From Micromonospora wenchangensis (GTDB taxonomy: Bacteria; Actinomycetota; Actinomycetes; Mycobacteriales; Micromonosporaceae): a stretch of 41,219 bases of DNA. The position numbers were made by a program, and so were the translations under genes. Positions 40,257 through 41,219 of this stretch are shown piece by piece (positions within the stretch are counted from its first letter, which is position 1; every line of letters begins with the position of its first letter). Where the stretch lies: the NCBI RefSeq assembly GCF_002210435.1, contig NZ_MZMV01000059.1, positions 1 through 41,219 on the forward strand, given 5' to 3'. Below the pieces are notes generated by a model. It ran no database searches and was not told the origin of the DNA. It saw nothing but the letters and a program-made list of their open reading frames with translations.

Positions 40257-40966
40257 CCGTCGTGGGCCCGCCGTCGACCGAGGTGGCGCTGGTCCACGCC
40301 TGGGACGACGCGCTCGGTCAGCCCGCGCCGCGCCGGGGGTTGCTGCTGCTCGGCCGGCCCGACGCCGACCGGCTGCCGGTGGGCGAGGTGACGGCGCTGC
40401 TGCTCGCCACGGCCGGCGACTGGACCGGTGGCCGGGTGGCGACCACGGTGGACTGTCCGACCTGCCCGGAACAGTTGGAGGTCACCCTCACCGTCGCCGA
40501 CCTGCTGGCCGCCGCGCCGCAGCGGGCCGACCGGGCCACCGGCCCGTTCACCCTGCGGTGGCGGGGGCACCGGCTCACCCTGCGGCTGCCCACCCCCGCC
40601 GACCTGGCCGGCGCGGCAGGGGCCGGTGACGCGGCGGCGGCCGAACGGTGGCTGCTCGACGCCTGCCTGCTCGACGCCGACCCGCCGCTTGCCGACCCGT
40701 CCGCCGCGCTGCCGGCGGTGTCCGCCGCGATGGCCGAACGCGACCCGCTCGGCGTCGTCGCGGTCGCCCTGACCTGTCCGGGCTGCGGCGGCGGCACCGA
40801 GGCGCTGCTGGACGTGCCGGCCTGGGCGTGGCACGCCGCCGACGTCCGGGTGCGCCGGCTGCTCGACGAGGTGCACCGGCTGGCCCGCGCGTACGGCTGG
40901 TCCGAGGCGGAGGTGCTGGCGTTGGGCCCGCACCGCCGGGCGGCGTACCTGGAGCGGGTCCCGTGA
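40253..40966 (+). CDS. Baseplate-associated protein (gp26-like) with paired CPxC motifs
   Basis: 237 residues from a GTG overlapping the tube gene stop. VDCPTCPEQ (C68, C71) and LTCPGCGGG (C175, C178) look like the two halves of a metal-binding ribbon, and the end ARAYGWSEAEVLALGPHRRAAYLERV (split by position 211-236) is the helical motif shared by T4 gp26-like baseplate-assembly proteins. In injection-system loci a gene of this kind follows the tube gene. It probably acts in baseplate assembly. It overlaps the next gene by GTGA. Confidence 0.8.
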   Translation: MTVVGPPSTEVALVHAWDDALGQPAPRRGLLLLGRPDADRLPVGEVTALLLATAGDWTGGRVATTVDCPTCPEQLEVTLTVADLLAAAPQRADRATGPFTLRWRGHRLTLRLPTPADLAGAAGAGDAAAAERWLLDACLLDADPPLADPSAALPAVSAAMAERDPLGVVAVALTCPGCGGGTEALLDVPAWAWHAADVRVRRLLDEVHRLARAYGWSEAEVLALGPHRRAAYLERVP

Positions 40967-41219
40967 GCGGCTACCTGGCCGCGCTGGCCGCCCTGGCCGT
41001 CGGGACCGCGCCCCGGCTGCGCCCCCGCGCCCTCGGCCGGTTCGAGCCGGAGGAGCCGGAACCGGCCGGCTTCCTGACCGAGCAGGAGCGGTGGCCGGCC
41101 GCCCCGCCGCCTGCCCGGCCGACCGGCCCGCCGCCGGCACCGGAGTCGCCGTCACCGCTGCCGCCGTCGCCGGGTGCTCCGGCGGTCGTCGCGGCGGCAC
41201 CGGCCGGGCCGGGGGCGAC
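40963..41219 (+). CDS. Proline-rich injection-system protein, truncated by window end
   Basis: At least 85 codons from a GTG overlapping the previous stop, still open at the last base. The product begins SGYLAALAALAVG, then TAPRLRPRALGRFEPEEPE, and continues as a Pro/Ala-rich low-complexity chain. An LRPR..(S/G)RFEP motif followed by a disordered region is seen in proteins coded after gp26-like genes in actinobacterial and cyanobacterial injection clusters. Function unknown; the C-terminus lies outside the window. Confidence 0.7.
   Translation, partial: MSGYLAALAALAVGTAPRLRPRALGRFEPEEPEPAGFLTEQERWPAAPPPARPTGPPPAPESPSPLPPSPGAPAVVAAAPAGPGA

Noticed and set aside
37710..41219. Prophage tail region
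   Set aside because: No integrase, att-like repeats, capsid or lysis genes are visible and gene order fits injection systems; not fully excluded because the locus is cut by the window.

Overview
The window is very GC-rich, with coding frames strongly biased to G or C at third codon positions and frequent GTG starts. Gene content (LacI-controlled secreted glycosidases with ricin-type lectin domains, STAND-type XRE regulators, DesK/DesR-type two-component systems, a contractile injection locus) points to a filamentous actinobacterium, most likely Micromonosporaceae (Micromonospora-like). The genus is inferred from style and remembered homologues, not from a database search.

Layout. 60-2583: a fusion methyltransferase convergent with a proline-rich membrane-anchored protein. 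3066-16962: a secreted polysaccharide-degradation region with a GH43 exo-galactanase-like enzyme, two GH54 alpha-L-arabinofuranosidases, a clan GH-A enzyme, a cytoplasmic GH63-like glycosidase and a LacI repressor. Two convergent XRE/NB-ARC regulators and a 48-residue ORF are interspersed. All four secreted enzymes carry ricin-type beta-trefoil (CBM13) modules. The set fits removal of arabinose and galactose from arabinogalactan-type polymers. Three copies of a 16-bp LacI-type operator sit at the inferred start points of the GH63-like, clan GH-A and second GH54 genes, so this is a readable regulon.

17050-23500: a RecD2-like helicase, a small secreted protein made of two cysteine-containing repeats, and a large secreted metzincin protease. 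23845-27249: an ABC-2 exporter with its own histidine kinase and response regulator. 27281-29016: a GNAT acetyltransferase and an AlkZ-like winged-helix protein. 29101-34362: a second export module on the minus strand, in transcription order histidine kinase, response regulator, MacB-type ATPase, FtsX-type permease. 34532-34750: a small membrane protein divergent from it.

34845-36594: a two-gene minus-strand operon of a stand-alone HEAT-repeat protein and a MerR regulator fused to HEAT repeats. It is preceded by a near-textbook MerR-type promoter (19-bp spacer filled by a perfect dyad). This looks like a self-contained, little-described sensor unit. 36630-37370: a DUF2071-type protein. 37710 to the end: the start of a contractile injection system (sheath, tube, baseplate-associated Cys-motif protein, proline-rich protein), cut by the window edge.

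Most convergent gene pairs are separated by strong GC-rich hairpins without U-tracts, as is usual in actinobacteria. No tRNA, rRNA, CRISPR array, insertion sequence or integrase was recognised.
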